Shown in pieces: positions 1 to 11,678 of a stretch of 64,000 bases of DNA. The stretch covers positions 3,162,001 to 3,226,000 of the forward strand of contig OY764266.1 of NCBI GenBank assembly GCA_963668365.1, read 5' to 3'. Position 1 is the first letter of the stretch, and each line of letters starts with the position of its first letter. The notes under the pieces were generated by a model. The model did no database searches. It was not told where the DNA came from and was given only the letters and a program-made list of their open reading frames with translations. The translations under genes and the position numbers were made by a program. The stretch is from VXNE01 sp963668365. Lineage in GTDB: Bacteria > Pseudomonadota > Gammaproteobacteria > Pseudomonadales > Azotimanducaceae.

Positions 1-1
1 C

Positions 2-495
2 GGCAGGTCGATTGCCCTGCCGCGCCTGACCGCCTGGTTCGGCGATCCGGGAATGTGCTACACGTATTCCGGCATCTCCGCGCAGCCAGCCGCCTGGACG
101 CCGATGCTGCTGCGGATCAAGGCCCGTATCGAGGCCGTGACGGCTTCACGGTTCAACAGCGTACTGCTGAATTACTACCGCGACGGGTCCGACAGTGTTT
201 CCTGGCACAGCGACGACGAACCCGAACTCGGCGAGGACCCCGTGATCGGGTCCGTCAGTTTCGGATCGGAGCGACCGTTCGACCTGCGGCACAGGAGCGC
301 ACGAACCCGGACAGGCCGATGCGCGCCCCTGCGCCTGACGGTGCGTCTGCCGAACGGCAGCTACCTGGAAATGGGTCCGGGCATGCAGCGCAACTGGGCA
401 CACCGATTGCCGAAAAGGCGCGGGCTGGCCGCCGAGCGGATCAACCTGACGTTCAGGAACATCCTCGGTCGCCACGCTGCGCCCATGCCCCGGGA

Positions 496-502
<7 letters not shown>
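2..502 (+). CDS. AlkB-like 2-oxoglutarate/Fe(II) dioxygenase, 5' end missing
   Basis: Predicted oxidative dealkylation-repair enzyme of the AlkB family, acting on alkylated nucleic-acid bases in the cytoplasm. The frame is open from the first bases of the window, so the N-terminus lies upstream. The visible part reads PRLTAWFGDPGMCYTYSG, then a substrate/metal segment LLNYYRDGSDSVSWHSDDEPELG with the HxD iron ligands, the second iron His in WAHRLPK, and the C-terminal 2-oxoglutarate-binding arginines in ERINLTFR. This order matches bacterial AlkB/ALKBH2-like proteins; the exact substrate cannot be told. Its last 7 bases overlap the end of the convergent M16 peptidase gene. Confidence 0.88.
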
Positions 503-3282
<2,780 letters not shown>

Positions 3283-3373
3283 GTTGGTCTCTCCGGGGAA
3301 AGTCGGGTGCCGGATTCAACACCCTTATCGGGTATTGTTCAAGACTCACCGACTGCAGCCCGATCAAGGAGTG

Positions 3374-3448
3374 TGGAGCGGGAAACGGGACTTGAACCCG
3401 CGACCCCAACCTTGGCAAGGTTGTGCTCTACCACTGAGCTATTCCCGC
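3374..3448 (-). tRNA. tRNA-Gly (GCC)
   Basis: Read on the minus strand the molecule begins GCGGGAATAGCTCAGTGGTA, has the anticodon stem-loop with GCC, a T-loop GGTTCAAGTCC, and an acceptor 3' strand TTCCCGC followed by T and an encoded CCA (3374-3376). The acceptor GCGGGAA pairs perfectly with TTCCCGC. It lies alone between the M16 peptidase gene and the small HTH-like protein gene. Confidence 0.95.
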
Positions 3449-3546
3449 TTGAACCGGTATTGTTGCACGAAGGAGGCGCCTCGGACAAAGCCGAGCCGCA
3501 ATCCCCGGCTGTCCGACGCGCCGCCGGCGGGAAAAGCCCCCGCCGA

Positions 3547-3948
3547 TCAGTTTCCGAAATACTTGCCGTCCGCGTGACGAACTTCGCCGGACTTTTTCAG
3601 GGCGGACAGGGTATTGCTGACAGACTGCTCCGCCGACTTGTTGCCCTTTACGTTCAGCGCCAGGATGATGCCGGCGCGGCCGATGCCATCGCTGCCGCTC
3701 TCGCCGATAACACGAACGATCTCGTTGCGTCGCGAGGACCGCCGGCGCCTTCTTGTTCGTTTCGCGGGCGTCGCGGGCGTCGCTGGCGCAGCCTTGGGGG
3801 CCAGCGCAGGGGCCGGCGCAGGGGCCGGCGCCACCGAGTCCTCGTAGGCGCGGATGGCATTGTCAAGCGCATTCAGTTTGCGTTCGATTACATCGCGCTC
3901 TGCTACCAGCCGTTTTTTTTCTTCCGCTGCGTAATCCCTAAAGTCCAT
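3547..3948 (-). CDS. Small basic protein with coiled-coil and C-terminal winged-helix-like segment
   Basis: 133 residues from the ATG at 3948, preferred over a longer frame beginning at 4095 because GAGGGAA lies 6-8 bases upstream of 3948. The N-terminal 35 residues are a charged helix (FRDYAAEEKKRLVAERDVIERKL style). An Ala-Pro-rich linker and a strongly basic stretch of Arg/Lys follow. The last 55 residues (GIGRAGIILALNVKGNKSAE, then a helix ending KKSGEVRHADGKYF) look like a small winged-helix that could contact DNA. I do not recognise a named family; a nucleoid- or DNA-associated role is inference from charge and fold pattern only. Confidence 0.6.
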   Translation of the reverse strand: MDFRDYAAEEKKRLVAERDVIERKLNALDNAIRAYEDSVAPAPAPAPALAPKAAPATPATPAKRTRRRRRSSRRNEIVRVIGESGSDGIGRAGIILALNVKGNKSAEQSVSNTLSALKKSGEVRHADGKYFGN

Positions 3949-4098
3949 AACATTCCCTCTGGATTCGTTGGCGCGACGTATGATTCCAAAAATGAAAAGC
4001 GAAAACAAACAGGAGCAGATCAATCCTGCCGACAGTACAGGGATTGTCCTTCGGGACCATCGGCATGGTATCCACAAGCCATCGAGCTGTTTCACAAT

Positions 4099-4126
4099 AT
4101 GTATACAACTATATACAAAAATTCAA
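4099..4126 (-). promoter_or_regulatory. Possible sigma-70-type promoter in an AT-rich patch
   Basis: On the minus strand TTGAAT (4121-4126) and TATACA (4100-4105) are separated by 15 bases within the only AT-rich patch of the region. It lies about 150 bases upstream of the ATG at 3948. The spacer is shorter than ideal, so the call is weak. Confidence 0.25.
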
Positions 4127-4723
4127 TACTTTATTCGTGATGCGTACAGGCTCGCGCGAAATGAGGGGATTCCTCGCTATCGGCTCGCCGTGAAAGACGA
4201 GCCGCGGAACGGACGGGATCGACGATCAGGACGCCTGCCGCTTGACCCGGCTGCTTCAGTCGGCCGCGGCCCCTTCGGCTCGGCCTCCTTATGTTTGCAA
4301 GGGGTGCTCCCCGCCCGCAGACGGTTTGACCTGCCGCGCCCGCAGCAAGATCGACGGATTGACAGGTGGGCTTGGACGGGGGTAATGAGCGGCGCCCCAC
4401 AGGTTTTCCTGTCGATCTCGCGCCCGACGCCGCAAGTCCGACAGACTGCTGGCGATTCCGCCGTCGATTCTGCGATAATCTGCGCCGTCGGACACTGCCG
4501 GCCGCATTCGTCATCGATGCCGAAGGGCTTGTGAGGCCATCCAGCGCGGGACCGGACAAAAAGACATGGAACGGGCCCAGGCGACAACCTCGGCCTTGAT
4601 CGAAATATCATTCGACGCCGAACGAACCGGTGTCGACAATAGACGGGGGACGACCCAGGCCGTGAGGTTGAACGCAGAGAGATTGCCGCGAGCTTCGGAG
4701 CCGGGGCGGGGGATAAGCGCGCC
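4127..4723. other. Intergenic region without a convincing gene
   Basis: About 600 bases with only short, low-quality frames. It contains a perfect TTGACA at 4359-4364 and a 15-base string TGACAGGTGGGCTTG at 4360-4374 that recurs at 36661-36675. No RNA gene or clear terminator was seen. Confidence 0.5.
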
Positions 4724-6142
4724 ATGATCGTAGCGATCATGCTGTTCATCATCGTCATCGGGTCGGTGGTATTCAACTTCCTGAGCCCATGGTGGTTCAC
4801 CGAAATCGCGTCCAACTGGGGCGGCATCGACTTCGCCGTGTTCGTGACCTTCTGGATCTGCGGCGTGGCGTTCGTCTTGATCGGCCTGTTCATGGTCTAC
4901 ACGACCTGGAAGTTCCGCCGTCGCGAAGGCCAGACAGCCGTGTACGAGCCCGAAAACAAGCGGCTCGAGTGGATTCTCACCATCCTCACCACCATCGGCG
5001 TCGTCGGCATGCTGGCGCCGGGACTCCTCGTCTGGGACGACTACGTCAACGTGCCGCCCCAGGCCCGCGAAGTCGAGATCGTCGGACAACAGTGGTCGTG
5101 GAGCTATCGGCTACCCGGCGAAGACGGGATTCTCGGAACCGTGGACGCGAAACTGATCGGCGTGGACAATCCGTTCGGCCTGGATCCGGAGGATCCCGAC
5201 GGTCAGGATGACGTCCTGATCGAGCGCGAGGCGCTGCACCTGCCGATCGACCGCCCCGTGAAGGTCCTGCTCCGCTCGAAAGACGTCCTGCATGACTTCT
5301 ACGTCCCCGAGTTCCGCGCGAAGATGGACGCGGTCCCCGGCATGATCACCTACATGTGGTTCACGCCGACGCGCGTCGGCACATACGAAGTACTTTGCGC
5401 CGAGCTGTGCGGGATCGGCCATCACACGATGCGCGGCACTGTCGTCGTCGATACGCCGGAAGATTACGATACCTGGCTCCAGGGCCAGCGGACCTACGCC
5501 CAGATCTCGACTCGTCCGCAAGGCGATCCTGTCGCGGGGCAAGCGACCTATGCGGTCTGCGCCGCCTGCCACGGCCCTGCGGGTGAAGGCCTGGTGGCGC
5601 TGAACGCTCCCAAGCTGTCGGGTCAGGACGAATGGTATCTGCGCCACCAGATTCTGGCTTACAAGCAGGGATTGAGGGGCGTCCACGAAGAGGACACCTA
5701 CGGCAAGGAGATGGCGCCGATGGTGGCCACCCTGTTTGACGACGCGACGATCGAGAACGTCATCGCGTATATCCGATCCCTTCCGGACGATCCGGCCCCC
5801 GTGACGATCGACGGTAACGCCGACCGTGGCGCCAGCCTGTATAGCGGCTGCACCGTATGCCACGGCTCGGACGGCGGCGGAAGCCACGGGACCTTCGCGC
5901 CCCGGCTTGCCGGCATGACCGACTGGTACCTGGCTCGCCAGTTGCAGAACTTCCGCGCAGGCATTCGCGGCAGCCATCCCATGGACAACCTGGGCAAACA
6001 GATGGGCCTCATGTCCAAGCAGTTGGGCGACGACGACGCGATCAACGATGTCGTCGCCTATATCAATACGATGAGTACGCGCATGACACAGACAGCCATG
6101 CGCCACACGATCGATGATCGAGGAGAAACCGATGGCGGTTGA
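4724..6142 (+). CDS. coxB: Cytochrome c oxidase subunit II with two fused cytochrome c domains
   Basis: 472 residues. It carries the CuA site that takes electrons into the aa3-type oxidase. Two N-terminal membrane helices (about residues 1-65 and 85-105) precede a periplasmic cupredoxin domain. The CuA ligands are in CAELCGIGHH (Cys225, Cys229, His233 plus a downstream Met). After it come two class I cytochrome c domains with heme motifs CAACH (279-283) and CTVCH (376-380), similar to a duplicated c4/c5-type module. Ordinary subunit II has none or one, so electrons could be delivered through an in-built diheme wire. It is first in the cox cluster and overlaps subunit I. Confidence 0.93.
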   Translation: MIVAIMLFIIVIGSVVFNFLSPWWFTEIASNWGGIDFAVFVTFWICGVAFVLIGLFMVYTTWKFRRREGQTAVYEPENKRLEWILTILTTIGVVGMLAPGLLVWDDYVNVPPQAREVEIVGQQWSWSYRLPGEDGILGTVDAKLIGVDNPFGLDPEDPDGQDDVLIEREALHLPIDRPVKVLLRSKDVLHDFYVPEFRAKMDAVPGMITYMWFTPTRVGTYEVLCAELCGIGHHTMRGTVVVDTPEDYDTWLQGQRTYAQISTRPQGDPVAGQATYAVCAACHGPAGEGLVALNAPKLSGQDEWYLRHQILAYKQGLRGVHEEDTYGKEMAPMVATLFDDATIENVIAYIRSLPDDPAPVTIDGNADRGASLYSGCTVCHGSDGGGSHGTFAPRLAGMTDWYLARQLQNFRAGIRGSHPMDNLGKQMGLMSKQLGDDDAINDVVAYINTMSTRMTQTAMRHTIDDRGETDGG

Positions 6143-7886
6143 GGCACAAATCCCCTATCAGGAAGCGCTCGACGTTCACCATCCCCATAGCTGGCTCACC
6201 AGGTACTGGTTCAGCCAGGACCACAAGGTCATTGCCATTCAATACGGGATAACAGCGATAGGTGTGGGACTTGTGGCGCTGGTCCTGTCGGGCATGATGC
6301 GCCTGCAGCTCGGTTTTCCCGATACATTCGATTTCATCGATCCCGAAGCCTACTACCAGTTCATCACCATGCACGGGATGATCATGGTGATATACCTGTT
6401 GACCGCCCTGCTGCTCGGCGGCTTCGGCAACTATCTCGTCCCCTTGATGTGCGGCGCCCGCGACATGGTGTTCCCGTTCGTCAACATGATCAGCTATCAC
6501 GTCTACTTCGCGTCCGTCCTGATCCTGCTCGCGAGCTATTTTGTGCCGGGAGGCCCCACCGGAGCGGGGTGGACGCTATATCCGCCGCAGGCGATCCTGC
6601 CGGGCACGCCCGGAGTCGACTGGGGCATCCTCACCATGCTGATCTCGCTGGCCGTGTTCATTGTCGCCTTCACCATGGGCGGCCTGAACTATGTGACGAC
6701 GATACTGCAGGCGCGGACCCGGGGCATGTCGCTGATGCGCATGCCGCTGTCCATCTGGGGCATCTTCATGGCCACCGTCCTCGGCCTGCTGGCATTCCCC
6801 GCGCTGTTCGTCAGCGCGGTCATGATGATCCTGGACAAGACCATCGGCACCAGTTTCTTCATGCCGGCGATTTCCTCGCTGGGCGAGCAACTCGACTATA
6901 GCGGCGGCAGCCCGCTGCTGTTCCAGCACCTGTTCTGGTTCTTCGGCCATCCGGAAGTGTATATCGTCGCCCTCCCCGCCTTCGGCATCGTCTCGGACCT
7001 CATCAGCACCCATGCGCGCAAGAACATCTTCGGCTACCGGATGATGGTCTGGGCCATCGTCGCCATCGGCGTATTGAGTTTCATCGTCTGGGCGCACCAC
7101 ATGTACGTCAGCGGCATGCACCCCTATTTCGGGTTCTTCTTTGCGACGACGACGCTCATCATCGCGGTGCCGACAGCCATCAAGGTCTACAACTGGACGC
7201 TGACGCTCCTGCGCGCCAACATCCACATGACGGTGCCGATGCTCTTTTCCATCGCGTTCGTCATCACCTTCGTGGTTGGAGGCCTGACCGGCCTCTTCCT
7301 CGGCAACGTCATCGTCGACGTGCCGCTATCGGATACCTACTTCGTCGTCGCGCATTTCCACATGGTCATGGGCGTATCGCCGATACTCGTCATCTTCGGG
7401 GCGATCTATCACTGGTATCCGAAGATGACCGGAAAGATGCTGGATGACAGGATCGGACAAGTGCACTTCTGGATCACCTTCCTCGGAACCTACGCGATCT
7501 ACTACCCGATGCACTATCTCGGTTTCGTCGGCGTGCCGAGGCGGTACTTCGCGAACGGCGAAATGGCGATCATCGACGAAAGCGTCCTGTTGCTGAACCA
7601 GGGCATCACGGTCGCCGCCCTCATCGTCGGCGTGGCACAAATCCTGTTTATCTGGAACCTGGTGTACAGCTACTTCAAGGGCAGGGATTCCGGACCGAAT
7701 CCCTGGAAGGCGACGACCCTCGAGTGGCAGACGCCGGAGACCCCGCCGAGGCATGGCAACTGGGAGTCGAGACTGCCGACGGTTCATCGCTGGGCTTACG
7801 ACTACAGCGTGCCCGGGGCGAAGGACGATTTCATTCCGCAATCGGAGCCCCCGGGCGGGGAGCACGAGGGGTCAGCGCGCACGTGA
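6132..7886 (+). CDS. ctaD: Cytochrome c oxidase subunit I
   Basis: Catalytic heme a / heme a3-CuB subunit, 584 residues, with about 12 membrane helices. The active-site helix motif WFFGHPEVYI (His-Glu-Val-Tyr of the A-type CuB centre) and the heme-ligand motif VAHFHMVMG are intact, as is the terminal loop FLGTYAIYYPMHYLG. The start at 6132 is chosen because GAGGAGAAACC lies just before it; the frame stays open 18 bases further up without a better site. It overlaps the end of subunit II by 11 bases, indicating translational coupling. Confidence 0.96.
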   Translation: MAVEAQIPYQEALDVHHPHSWLTRYWFSQDHKVIAIQYGITAIGVGLVALVLSGMMRLQLGFPDTFDFIDPEAYYQFITMHGMIMVIYLLTALLLGGFGNYLVPLMCGARDMVFPFVNMISYHVYFASVLILLASYFVPGGPTGAGWTLYPPQAILPGTPGVDWGILTMLISLAVFIVAFTMGGLNYVTTILQARTRGMSLMRMPLSIWGIFMATVLGLLAFPALFVSAVMMILDKTIGTSFFMPAISSLGEQLDYSGGSPLLFQHLFWFFGHPEVYIVALPAFGIVSDLISTHARKNIFGYRMMVWAIVAIGVLSFIVWAHHMYVSGMHPYFGFFFATTTLIIAVPTAIKVYNWTLTLLRANIHMTVPMLFSIAFVITFVVGGLTGLFLGNVIVDVPLSDTYFVVAHFHMVMGVSPILVIFGAIYHWYPKMTGKMLDDRIGQVHFWITFLGTYAIYYPMHYLGFVGVPRRYFANGEMAIIDESVLLLNQGITVAALIVGVAQILFIWNLVYSYFKGRDSGPNPWKATTLEWQTPETPPRHGNWESRLPTVHRWAYDYSVPGAKDDFIPQSEPPGGEHEGSART

Positions 7887-7896
7887 GAGCCTTTTT

Positions 7897-7965
7897 TAGC
7901 CCGGGAGCGCGAGGGTGTCCCTCGCATAAAAAGAGCAGCGCGAGGGAACCCCTCGCATGAAAAGA
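7897..7965. repeat. Two REP-like palindromes in inverse orientation
   Basis: Two perfect small palindromes, GCGAGGGTGTCCCTCGC (7909-7925) and GCGAGGGAACCCCTCGC (7940-7956), fill the gap between subunits I and III. Their flanks (CCCGGGAGC before, CATAAAAAG or CATGAAAAG after) are the reverse complement of flanks found at 9178-9215 and 22098-22230, so all belong to one family. They may form mRNA hairpins that change subunit stoichiometry or mRNA stability. Confidence 0.8.
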
Positions 7966-8033
7966 CCTGAATAGACCGCCAGGCCCAGCCGAAAACAACA
8001 CACGAAGCACCGCAATAGGAGCATAGGAACCGA

Positions 8034-8699
8034 ATGGCCGAAGCAACCAGCACGCAGAGGCTGCAGCTAGTCGAAGACTGGTCGGCGGACGTCGCCGTTT
8101 TCAGGGGCGTGCCGTGGGGCAAGGCCATGATGTGGATCTTCCTCCTCTCGGACACCTTCATCTTTTCGTGCTTCCTCACCGGCTACATGACCGTACGCAT
8201 GACGACGGCCGAGCCGTGGCCGAATCCGAGCGAAGTGTTCGCGCTGGAAGCCTTCGGCGCGCCCGTGCCGCTGCTCCTTATCGCCATCATGACGTTCATC
8301 CTCATCTCCTCGAGCGGCACCATGGCGATGGCGGTGAACATGGGCTATCGCCGAAAACGCAAAGCGGCAGCGGCGCTGATGATCGTGACCGCCATGTTTG
8401 GGGCGAGTTTCGTCGGAATGCAGGCCTTCGAATGGTACAAGCTCATCTTTGAAGAAGGCGTACGGCCCTGGGGCAATCCCATGGGGGCTGCCCAGTTCGG
8501 TTCCTGCTTCTTCATGATCACCGGGTTCCATGGCCTGCACGTATCCGCCGGGGTCGCCTACCTCGGCGTCGTCGCCTACCGCGTGTGGCGCGGCCGCTAC
8601 GAGGAAAAGGGTTACGACATCGTCGAGATCACGGGCCTCTACTGGCACTTCGTCGATCTCGTATGGGTATTTATCTTCGCGTTCTTCTATCTCTGGTAA
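8034..8699 (+). CDS. ctaE: Cytochrome c oxidase subunit III
   Basis: 221-residue integral membrane protein of the heme-copper oxidase subunit III family, about five to six helices, with the conserved C-terminal features GFHGLHVSAG and YWHFVDLVWVFIFAFFYLW. A TAGGAGC/AGGAACC stretch precedes the ATG. It is separated from subunit I by the 147-base gap that holds two REP-like palindromes, but runs in the same direction and is followed after 4 bases by subunit IV. Confidence 0.95.
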   Translation: MAEATSTQRLQLVEDWSADVAVFRGVPWGKAMMWIFLLSDTFIFSCFLTGYMTVRMTTAEPWPNPSEVFALEAFGAPVPLLLIAIMTFILISSSGTMAMAVNMGYRRKRKAAAALMIVTAMFGASFVGMQAFEWYKLIFEEGVRPWGNPMGAAQFGSCFFMITGFHGLHVSAGVAYLGVVAYRVWRGRYEEKGYDIVEITGLYWHFVDLVWVFIFAFFYLW

Positions 8700-8703
8700 G
8701 GCA

Positions 8704-9054
8704 ATGGCAGACACCGGTCAACAACATCCTATCTCCATCTACTTCTGGATCTGGGGGCTGCTGTTCGTCTTCAGCGCGGCGTCCTACATGGTGGACTACG
8801 CGGGGTTCCAGGGCTATCTGCGCTGGTCGCTCATCATCATCTTCATGATGCTGAAGGCGGGTTTCATCGTCGCCATCTTCATGCACATGCGCTGGGAGCG
8901 CGTGGCGCTGATCACGGCCGTGCTGCTCCCGCCCGGGGCGCTGCTGGTGCTGGTGAGCCTGATGGCGTGGGAGTCCGATTACACCTGGGCGACGCGCATC
9001 GTCTACCTCGGGGGAGAGATAGCGCCGGAGCCGTTGCCGCCGCCATCACACTAG
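8704..9054 (+). CDS. Prokaryotic cytochrome c oxidase subunit IV-like protein
   Basis: 116 residues with three predicted membrane helices (around residues 12-28, 38-58 and 68-90). The motif LKAGFIVAIFMHMRWE is typical of small CoxD/CyoD-like subunit IV proteins. It starts 4 bases after subunit III. Its TAG stop (9052-9054) lies inside the left terminal repeat of the MITE-like element, so the C-terminal tail (PEPLPPPSH) may be shortened or altered by that insertion. Confidence 0.85.
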   Translation: MADTGQQHPISIYFWIWGLLFVFSAASYMVDYAGFQGYLRWSLIIIFMMLKAGFIVAIFMHMRWERVALITAVLLPPGALLVLVSLMAWESDYTWATRIVYLGGEIAPEPLPPPSH

Positions 9055-9392
9055 TGTCGTGTCACACGCGTTATGACGCTTCAGCGCGTCCCACGGGGTC
9101 TGTGGCAAGGCGCGTCCCCGCCGGGAATGGTCGGCTCCATTTCCAAGGGGCGCAACACCGCCACAGGCCACAGTCTTCGTGCGAGGGTACCCCTCGCGCT
9201 CCCGGGGCGCGCCCTTCGGGAGATCGCCGTGCACGCCGGATCCTTCAGCCGGGGTGCGCGAGGGGGAACCCCTCGCATGCAAACCGCGTTGTGGCCCTTG
9301 CGAATATGCCAGATATTCCCTGCGGACCACGCCTTGCATTGACGCGCATGGCGAACTCTGAAGCGCCAGAACGCGTGTGACACGACACTAGT
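9050..9392. mobile_element. MITE-like element, 343 bp, 35-bp terminal inverted repeats
   Basis: The left end 9050-9084 and the reverse complement of 9358-9392 agree at 33 of 35 positions, both starting ACTAGTGTCGTGTCACACGC. Nothing between them looks like a coding gene. The interior carries two REP-like palindromes in opposite orientation (near 9180-9198 and 9256-9275). Size, long inverted ends and lack of a transposase fit a non-autonomous miniature element; a CTAG at each tip would suit a TA-targeting family, but that is inference. It abuts the subunit IV gene and supplies its stop codon. Confidence 0.8.
9178..9290. repeat. Two REP-like palindromes inside the MITE
   Basis: GCGAGGGTACCCCTCGC followed by GCTCCCGGGG (about 9181-9210, plus orientation), and, pointing the other way, CCGGGGTGCGCGAGG through CCCCTCGCATGC (about 9248-9282). 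Both match the family seen at 7.9 and 22.1 kb. Confidence 0.75.
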
Positions 9393-9467
9393 CGGGCGAG
9401 GATGATCGCGCGTAGCGCGACGCCGATCACACTGAACCGAAGCGAACCCGACGCCGGGTAGCGGCGG

Positions 9468-9833
9468 TTATGTCGTCGTCGCCTTCACCCACACGTTGCA
9501 CCAGCCCTTCGCGGCCACATTGAAACCCGGGAATATCGCGCAGGGCCCCCAGCCTTCTTCATCGGACGGCTTGTAGTGCAGGCAGTTGTCGCAGAACTGC
9601 TGCTTGCCTTCCTCGGTGGCCCGCTTGGCAAAGAGGTCGACATCGACGTCGTTCGCATCGTGCTTGTATCCCAAGGCGACCGCGGTGGGGTTGCTCTCGT
9701 CGAGCTTCGCAGTCGCGGCAGCCTCTTCTCCAAGTGCTCCCTCCCCCAACAAGGCGACCACGGGTATGGTGGCGGCCGCTCTGGTGGTTGTCGAAATGAA
9801 CTTGCGACGGCTGATTTCTTGTTCTTTTTTCAT
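9468..9833 (-). CDS. High-potential iron-sulfur protein (HiPIP), Tat-exported
   Basis: 121 residues. A twin-arginine signal (SRRKFIST, then a short hydrophobic stretch) leads to a small mature domain with the four [4Fe-4S] cysteines at 81, 84, 98 and 112 in the HiPIP pattern CxxC...GPC...GWC. It is a periplasmic one-electron carrier. Being next to an oxidase cluster suggests it may donate electrons to that oxidase or to a bc1-type chain; this is inference. The ATG at 9833 has GGGAGCACC upstream. Confidence 0.93.
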   Translation of the reverse strand: MKKEQEISRRKFISTTTRAAATIPVVALLGEGALGEEAAATAKLDESNPTAVALGYKHDANDVDVDLFAKRATEEGKQQFCDNCLHYKPSDEEGWGPCAIFPGFNVAAKGWCNVWVKATTT

Positions 9834-9922
9834 GGTGCTCCCACCCCGATTGTCGGCGCGCGGAATAATACCGTAATTGCGCGCCGCACCTCGTGTCTCC
9901 CGGTCGGGTTCCGTGCGCTTGA

Positions 9923-11128
9923 TCAGCCCGCATCGAGACCCTTTTCTGCCGACCTCCGCGAAACGACCGCCAGGACCGCAAGAACCGTGAGCATGCCGCA
10001 CGCGGCTGCAATCAATGCGTGGCCCGGCCCCCACCATTCTGCCAATGCGCCCGCCAGCAGGGCGCCGAACGGCCCGGCTCCCATCAGGGAGAACGAGAAA
10101 AACGCCATCACGCGGCCGCGCTGGTCGTAGGGCGCCTGCTCCTGCATGATCGTGCGCGCCATGCTCATGGCGATGCCGCCGCAGCCGCCCCACAGGAAGA
10201 TGCAGGCTGCGAAGACGGGAAATTCGAAACCGAATCCCGCGATGCCCAACGCCACCGCCCCGAGCGCCTGCGCCAGCAGGAGCGCGCGTCGCGGACGGCG
10301 TATGTGTCCCGCGCGCATGAGCAGAAACGAGGTTAGCGCCAGGCCGAACGCGTTGGCCGCGTTGAGCATGGCCAGGTCCGCCGCCGAGCCGTCGTAAATG
10401 TCCCGGACCGCCACCGGAATCGTCACGATGTAGGATCCCATGAAGAACATCCCTATGGCGACGTTCTGGATCGCGACCGTGCGCATCGGCACCGACCGCA
10501 TCACGGTCAGAAGCCCGGTCCCAACCGATGCAGCCAGATCGCGCCACATGCCGGGATCCGACTGTCTTCGAGCGGGCGCGGCAACGGGGATGCGCTGCAT
10601 CGCGATCACGCCCAGGATCAGGACTATGGCCTGCACCGCGATCACGGGGACAGCGCCCACCCGATCCGTCTGTCCCACGACGACAAATGCGATCAGCATG
10701 GCACTGAACTGGATCATCGTCGCGCGAACGACAGTACGTTGGATTCCGCCTTCGGCAACCTGGTTCAACAACCCGTCGCGAGCGGGCGTCACGAACGCCT
10801 GGGCAAACCCCATCATCAGCGCATAGCCGATCATGACGGCGAAACTCAGTTGCCCCGACGCGAGTGCCAGCAACAGCCCCAATACCGGGACGATAGAAAG
10901 GGCCTGCGCCAGGACTGCTACGCGCCGTCCTCCATAGCGGTCCGCCAGACTTCCACCGATGAGCATGAAGAGCAGCGCCGGCAGCAGCATGGCCATCTGC
11001 GCGATTCCCACCACCTGCGGAGACTCCCGGAGCACGATGGTGACAAGCCAGGCGAACGTCACGCCCTGGATTCCGTGATTGACGAACCAGCTCGCAGTAC
11101 CGGCCAGGTACAGATTCAGAGGCCGCAC
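9923..11128 (-). CDS. MFS transporter, EntS/DHA3-like
   Basis: About 401 residues with 12 predicted membrane helices. The A-loop motif GGSLADRYGGRR after helix 2 is typical of drug/siderophore exporters of the DHA3 type. The longer open frame would run back into tRNA-Glu, so I use the GTG at 11128 (VRPLNLYLAGTASWF), which is preceded by GAGGGGAGG. The substrate is unknown. It lies head to head with tRNA-Glu and 90 bases upstream of the HiPIP gene on the same strand. Confidence 0.82.
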   Translation of the reverse strand: MRPLNLYLAGTASWFVNHGIQGVTFAWLVTIVLRESPQVVGIAQMAMLLPALLFMLIGGSLADRYGGRRVAVLAQALSIVPVLGLLLALASGQLSFAVMIGYALMMGFAQAFVTPARDGLLNQVAEGGIQRTVVRATMIQFSAMLIAFVVVGQTDRVGAVPVIAVQAIVLILGVIAMQRIPVAAPARRQSDPGMWRDLAASVGTGLLTVMRSVPMRTVAIQNVAIGMFFMGSYIVTIPVAVRDIYDGSAADLAMLNAANAFGLALTSFLLMRAGHIRRPRRALLLAQALGAVALGIAGFGFEFPVFAACIFLWGGCGGIAMSMARTIMQEQAPYDQRGRVMAFFSFSLMGAGPFGALLAGALAEWWGPGHALIAAACGMLTVLAVLAVVSRRSAEKGLDAG

Positions 11129-11221
11129 GCGCCCTCCCCTCAGACAGTCCGCGCACTGTAGACCGCGCGACCTCTTGTTGAAACCGTCTTGCTCCGGTCT
11201 TAGAATCCGCGCCTTCCGCGC

Positions 11222-11297
11222 GTCCCCTTCGTCTAGAGGCCTAGGACACTGGGTTTTCATCCCAGTAACAGGGGTTCGACTCCCCTAGGGGACGCCA
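11222..11297 (+). tRNA. tRNA-Glu (TTC)
   Basis: Begins GTCCCCTTCGTCTAGAGGCC, anticodon loop TTTTCAT giving TTC, T-arm GGGGTTCGACTCCCC, 3' acceptor AGGGGAC, discriminator G and encoded CCA (11295-11297). All four stems pair. Confidence 0.96.
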
Positions 11298-11675
11298 ATT
11301 CGCCACTCCGGCACTAACTCCCCGATGGCAAGTCCCATACGCGGCGGAACCGCCCACTGTGAGGGAGTCGTCCCCTGATCCGTTTCTACTTGAGCAGCAT
11401 CGCCTGAATCGGCTGTATCGCAGGGTGGTCGGAGGCTGGGAAACGTGTCGGGACCGGAACAGCGCAGCGGCGTACCACTGGTGAAAGTCCGGCGCGAGAC
11501 GCGCGATCAGGCCCTGGAGCGGTTCGATGGATAGCCCACGTATCATCCCGCGACTTGGTCGGCACTGCGTGCCGTTCTATGGCGCTGGGCCCAGGCACCA
11601 TATGCAACAGATTTCAGGATGCGGTAAGTATTGCGCTGAACAATGCGTCCGAGTAGTTCGGATCAATCGGGAGAC
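11298..11675. other. Intergenic region without a supported gene
   Basis: About 380 bases between tRNA-Glu and the thioredoxin-like gene. A minus-strand open stretch here runs into the tRNA and has no start signal or recognisable family. Confidence 0.5.
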
Positions 11676-11678
11676 ATG

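Noticed and set aside
11241..11546. Minus-strand open frame in the gap after tRNA-Glu
   Set aside because: It runs through the tRNA gene and has no start signal or family resemblance.
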